A stretch of 10,708 nucleotides of DNA from Akkermansiaceae bacterium (lineage in GTDB: Bacteria > Verrucomicrobiota > Verrucomicrobiia > Verrucomicrobiales > Akkermansiaceae): positions 1 through 10,708 of the forward strand of contig JALOTR010000039.1 of the NCBI GenBank assembly GCA_025457805.1, in the 5' to 3' direction. The notes beneath the pieces were generated by a model. It did no database searches, was not told the DNA's origin, and saw only the letters and a list, made by a program, of their open reading frames with translations. How positions within the stretch are numbered: the stretch's first letter is position 1; the number at the start of each line of letters is the position of its first letter. Positions 7,701-10,708 of the stretch are shown piece after piece. Position numbers and translations under genes: made by a program.

Positions 7701-7836
7701 GGGCAGTGGGTTTGGAGTGGGGTTTGAAAGGGAGGAAAACCTGCATGAACAGGCCCAATCCTTCCAATGGGCTTAAAGCCCCGGCCCAACGACTGCCAAG
7801 GTCAAAGCAGCTTCTCCCCTTTAATGGGGGCGGCTC
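7701..7836 (-). promoter_or_regulatory. Intergenic leader upstream of surface protein gene
   Basis: This 136-base gap is the longest in the window and probably holds the promoter and 5' leader of the PEP-CTERM protein gene. From the upstream gene's stop onward it contains a short hairpin with CCCC/GGGG arms (7816-7829), a weak sigma-54-like match (7784-7799), a perfect 6-base inverted repeat with a 1-base centre (7769-7781), and a pyrimidine-rich stretch ending at the ATG. No purine-rich Shine-Dalgarno sequence stands before the start at 7700. No T-run terminator follows either hairpin. No convincing sigma-70 promoter was found: a TTGACC near 7803 lacks a matching -10 box. That this is the control region is inferred from position. 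Confidence 0.5.
7769..7781. repeat. Short perfect inverted repeat in the leader
   Basis: GGGCTTAAAGCCC is a perfect inverted repeat with 6-base arms around one central base. In a transcript it could only form a 4-base G/C stem with a short A/T loop. No T run follows on either strand, so it is not a typical terminator. It lies about 70 bases upstream of the surface protein start and could be an operator or a leader hairpin; neither role is shown. Confidence 0.4.
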
Positions 7837-10344
7837 TCAAATGCGGCGCAGAACGCCACCCAGAATCATTAGGGCGATGGCTGCGAGGCCGAACCAAGGC
7901 AGCGCGCTGCTGCGGATCCTCACAGGCTGGATCCCCTCGCGGATGCGGTTTGCCTCGAAGGGGACCGCCTTGCCAAGCGCCTCCTCGGTATTTGCCGTCA
8001 ATTGATACTCGGCGGGATAGGATCGATTCCAGCGCAGGGTTTTCACCTTGCCCTCGGCGCTGTCGTGGAGGCGGATGGTCAAGCGGGGCGAATCCGCCAC
8101 CGGCACGCTGAAGCGGTAGCGTCCGACTCCGGTTTCCTCGACGCTGACCGCTTGCTCCTTGCCGGCATCGTCCATGGCTCCGGTCCTCCACTCCACCCCG
8201 GCGAGGGGTCGGCCGGCGTCGTCGCTGCGATTCACATCGATGATCATGCGTCCGCGGTCTTCGCTGACCTTGGTTTCGATTCCCACGGCGTCTTCTTTTC
8301 TCAGCGCGGCCCGGATGGCCTGGGCCCAGAATTTTCCACATCCATCCCATGCCAGCCATTCACCACCCCAACGTTCTGTGAGATCGGCCGTGAAGGCGAT
8401 GCCGGTGCCGAGGCCGAAGCGGGCGATGGCCAAGAGCGGATCGCCCGTCTCGGTGGCAAGCAGGACCTGTGCGGTGGGTTTGGGTTTCGCCATCACATAA
8501 CCGAGAACCGGTGGAAAATCCGCACGCTCGAATCCTAATAGAAGCGGATGCTCGGTGACGCTTGCGGAGTTGTAGAGGTCCTCCTTGATGGCCGAGCGCG
8601 AGGCCTGCATTGTCTCGCGGGTGAAAATCTGCGGGACGTTTTCCGGCGCGTCGGTTTGATAATATCTTCCGCCACCTGCTTCGGCGATTTGTTCGAGCAA
8701 ACCACCCGCAGCCGCCTGCCCCATCGCGACGGAGGAAACGGTCATGCCGGAATCCGCCATTTCGCGGGCAAGTTCGACGAGGTTGGAGGGATCCGTCTGG
8801 CCATCGGTCATGGCGATGACGTGTTTCAAGCGCGCACTTGCCCCGCGGAGAATGTCGCGTGCCTGAACCATCGCCGGTTGGAGGTTGGTGCCGCCGCCTG
8901 CCTGGAGGGAATCGATGCTGCCCGAGATGGCGGCGCGATTTCCGGCAGGTGTGAGATCGCAGACCAGTTGCGGTTGATCATCGAAACCGATCACTGCGAT
9001 CTGGTCCTGGCCACCTAACAACTCCGCTGCCGCGCGGGCCGCTTGGCGGGCGAGTTCCATCGGAGTGCCTTCCATGGATCCGGACTTGTCCACCACCAGC
9101 ACCATGGCGAGCGATGGCTTTTCCTTGTCCTTCTCGAAGCGGGAGATGAGCGGAAGCACGTCCTCGACGGGAGTTTGATAGTAACCGCCAAGACCGAATG
9201 AATTCTCGGATCCCATCATGATCAATCCGCCACCAAAATCGCTGACATAGCGTTTGAGCCATTCCATCTGACGCGGAGTGAGCGCCGTAGCGGGAACATC
9301 CGCAAGGATGATGGCATCAAACGAGAGGATGGCATCGAAGGTATCCGGAAGGCCGCGCACGCCGCGTGTTTCGAGATCGATGTCCTGCTCGCGCAGCAAG
9401 CGCTCGGCCGGACGCATGAGGGCGGGTTTGTCATGCAGCACGAGCACACGGGGTTTCCCCCTAACAGGAAGGGTGACGGATGCGCGGTTGTTGACGGGAA
9501 ACCAATCGTCCTGAGGGACAATTTCCGCTTCCCATACGGTATCGCCGCCAGTGGTCATCCGGATATCCGCGTGACAGATCGTTTCTCCGCTTGCAGATAG
9601 TTTCACGTCTTGCTCCGCCACCACCACGCCGCGGTGGGTGATGCGGAGCTTGGCGGGCATTTCCTTGTTGGAGGCGAGGCGCACTTTGAAACGAACGACT
9701 TCACCCTCGAAGGCAAGCGGCGCTCCGGACTCGATTGCCACCACGGCGGCTTCGGGGCGTGCGATGGATTTGAGTTTGGCAAAACGGAGATCGGTCTGCT
9801 CGGAGGCGAGACGCTGGGTGATCTCCGAAACAGAAGTTTCTGAAACTCCATCACTCAGCACCACTACACGACGCCCCTTGTCGCCGGGCAGGGCGAGGCG
9901 CGCGGCGGACAAGGCACCTTCAAGATCGGTCGCCGAACGGAAGGCCGCATCGCCGCGTCCTTGCTCGCAATCGGTTACAAAGGTGGCGGCTTCAGCCGGG
10001 GTGACGGGACGAAGCCCCTTGGCGAAAAGAAACAAGGATGAGGTATCACCGGACTTGAGCGCTTCCGTCGCAAGGCGGATTTCCTCAAGCCCTCGGCGCA
10101 TTTCCGCTGGTTCCACGGATTCCGAAACATCGAGAAGATACACCACGTGCAGGCCGTCGGCGCGATGACTGATGAAAGGTCGGCACAAGGCGAGGATGAG
10201 CAACACCACCGCAAGCAGACGGCAGATGAATGATGCCATTTTCAAAGCAGGCGGACGATCCACCAGCGACCACTTGTATCCTGCGAGCAGCAGCGGAACC
10301 GCAGCCAAGAGGATGAGCAATGGAGTGAATGTTAGAAATTCCAT
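7837..10344 (-). CDS. Double-VWA membrane protein with amidotransferase-like fold
   Basis: Inner-membrane protein of 835 residues. Two N-terminal membrane helices (about 5-22 and 38-55) and one C-terminal helix (about 815-832) bound a large soluble part. The basic residues lie in the 23-37 loop and the RRI tail, placing the soluble part outside the cytoplasm by the positive-inside rule. The first VWA domain (about 66-190) has a complete metal site: D72-x-S74-x-S76, T139 and D165. Residues 297-400 resemble a class I glutamine amidotransferase fold (FGGGLIMMGSENSFGLGGY) but contain no cysteine, so it is probably non-catalytic. The second VWA domain (about 412-580) has D419-x-S421-x-S423, T486 and D514. 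A C-terminal beta-rich region follows. Proteins of this type cluster with MoxR, DUF58 and BatA-like proteins and are thought to act in metal-dependent protein assembly or envelope stress. It starts 3 bases after the preceding stop, with a partial ribosome site (AAGGCAGG), so it is translationally coupled. Confidence 0.9.
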   Translation of the reverse strand: MEFLTFTPLLILLAAVPLLLAGYKWSLVDRPPALKMASFICRLLAVVLLILALCRPFISHRADGLHVVYLLDVSESVEPAEMRRGLEEIRLATEALKSGDTSSLFLFAKGLRPVTPAEAATFVTDCEQGRGDAAFRSATDLEGALSAARLALPGDKGRRVVVLSDGVSETSVSEITQRLASEQTDLRFAKLKSIARPEAAVVAIESGAPLAFEGEVVRFKVRLASNKEMPAKLRITHRGVVVAEQDVKLSASGETICHADIRMTTGGDTVWEAEIVPQDDWFPVNNRASVTLPVRGKPRVLVLHDKPALMRPAERLLREQDIDLETRGVRGLPDTFDAILSFDAIILADVPATALTPRQMEWLKRYVSDFGGGLIMMGSENSFGLGGYYQTPVEDVLPLISRFEKDKEKPSLAMVLVVDKSGSMEGTPMELARQAARAAAELLGGQDQIAVIGFDDQPQLVCDLTPAGNRAAISGSIDSLQAGGGTNLQPAMVQARDILRGASARLKHVIAMTDGQTDPSNLVELAREMADSGMTVSSVAMGQAAAGGLLEQIAEAGGGRYYQTDAPENVPQIFTRETMQASRSAIKEDLYNSASVTEHPLLLGFERADFPPVLGYVMAKPKPTAQVLLATETGDPLLAIARFGLGTGIAFTADLTERWGGEWLAWDGCGKFWAQAIRAALRKEDAVGIETKVSEDRGRMIIDVNRSDDAGRPLAGVEWRTGAMDDAGKEQAVSVEETGVGRYRFSVPVADSPRLTIRLHDSAEGKVKTLRWNRSYPAEYQLTANTEEALGKAVPFEANRIREGIQPVRIRSSALPWFGLAAIALMILGGVLRRI

Positions 10345-10347
10345 AAC

Positions 10348-10708
10348 TCAGCCTGCCTTGCGGCGATGATAGAGGATTGATTCGGCGACAAGGATAATGA
10401 GGGCAAGGATGATGAGCCAAAACGCCAGCGGATGTCCTTGTGCCACCGAGGCGGCGCTGGGTGGAGGGCCGCTTCCATTGAGCAGGGTTTCCGCTTCACT
10501 GAGCAAGGCGACACCGAAGGGCGTGACGATGCCCGCATGATCGAGTCGATACGCACCACGTCGTTCGATCGGGATTGCACCGGTGCTGGCCTTGCCCATG
10601 GGATCGGTGATCGAGCCGCTCATGGCAAGGCGGCTGCCGGTAGGATACACCGATTGCAGGGCCCGCTCGCGATCTGCTAGATGAAAGGCGGCATCGTGAA
10701 TCATCGCA
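10348..10708 (-). CDS. BatA/VWA-type membrane protein, C-terminal part
   Basis: Partial gene cut by the right edge of the window. The reading frame stays open to the edge (an Ala codon precedes the first visible Met), so the ATG at 10702-10704 is probably internal. The visible 118-119 residues end in a hydrophobic helix (about residues 93-112 counted from that Met, FWLIILALIILVAESILY) followed by HRRKAG. This is the usual C-terminal anchor of verrucomicrobial and planctomycetal BatA/VWA proteins, which often end in an E-x-x-LYHRR-like motif. Just before it, FGVALLSEAETLL resembles the segment following the beta-sandwich region in this family. The next gene starts 3 bases after its stop, so the two form one operon. 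The family assignment rests only on the tail and on context. Confidence 0.7.
   Translation of the reverse strand, partial: AMIHDAAFHLADRERALQSVYPTGSRLAMSGSITDPMGKASTGAIPIERRGAYRLDHAGIVTPFGVALLSEAETLLNGSGPPPSAASVAQGHPLAFWLIILALIILVAESILYHRRKAG

Noticed and set aside
7816..7829. Hairpin CCCC-TTTAAT-GGGG just after the double-VWA gene as a terminator
   Set aside because: The stem has only four pairs and no T run follows in the direction of transcription, so it is not a credible intrinsic terminator.
1..10708. Mobile elements, CRISPR arrays, tRNA or rRNA genes, exosortase gene
   Set aside because: No transposase or integrase motifs, regular short repeats with spacers, tRNA-like cloverleaf or rRNA-like segment, and no exosortase-like multi-helix protein were seen on either strand.

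Overview
This window looks like chromosomal DNA from a GC-rich bacterium of the Verrucomicrobiota, perhaps near Luteolibacter or Haloferula. That placement is inferred from three traits seen together: a very large PEP-CTERM surface protein built of autotransporter-associated beta-strand repeats, a histidine kinase with a LamG sensor region, and a BatA/VWA-type membrane protein cluster. No rRNA or other taxonomic marker is present, so it is not proven. All five genes lie on the minus strand, so transcription runs from high to low coordinates, and almost the whole window is coding. The longest gap is 136 bases, and no stretch over 300 bases lacks a gene.

In the order of transcription, the right end (7837-10708) holds the last part of a BatA/VWA-type membrane protein, cut by the window edge, followed 3 bases later by an 835-residue membrane protein. 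That second protein has two von Willebrand A (VWA) domains flanking a glutamine-amidotransferase-like domain with no nucleophile cysteine. Such pairs normally sit downstream of a MoxR AAA ATPase and a DUF58 protein, which would lie beyond the right edge.

A 136-base spacer (7701-7836) contains short G/C-armed inverted repeats and a pyrimidine-rich leader without a Shine-Dalgarno sequence. It precedes a 1466-residue secreted protein (3300-7700) with a signal peptide, two consecutive beta-solenoid modules, at least six repeat units and a C-terminal PEP-CTERM sorting signal.

After 78 bases comes an 851-residue membrane histidine kinase (666-3221) with a large extracytoplasmic region (LamG, a beta-rich segment and a Y_Y_Y-like domain) and an intact HisKA_3/HATPase core. 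Ten bases later follows a 212-residue NarL/LuxR-type response regulator (17-655). Kinase and regulator almost certainly form a cognate pair. Whether the surface protein belongs to the same transcription unit and is functionally linked is open, and is the most interesting question here. The exosortase needed to process the PEP-CTERM protein is not in this window.
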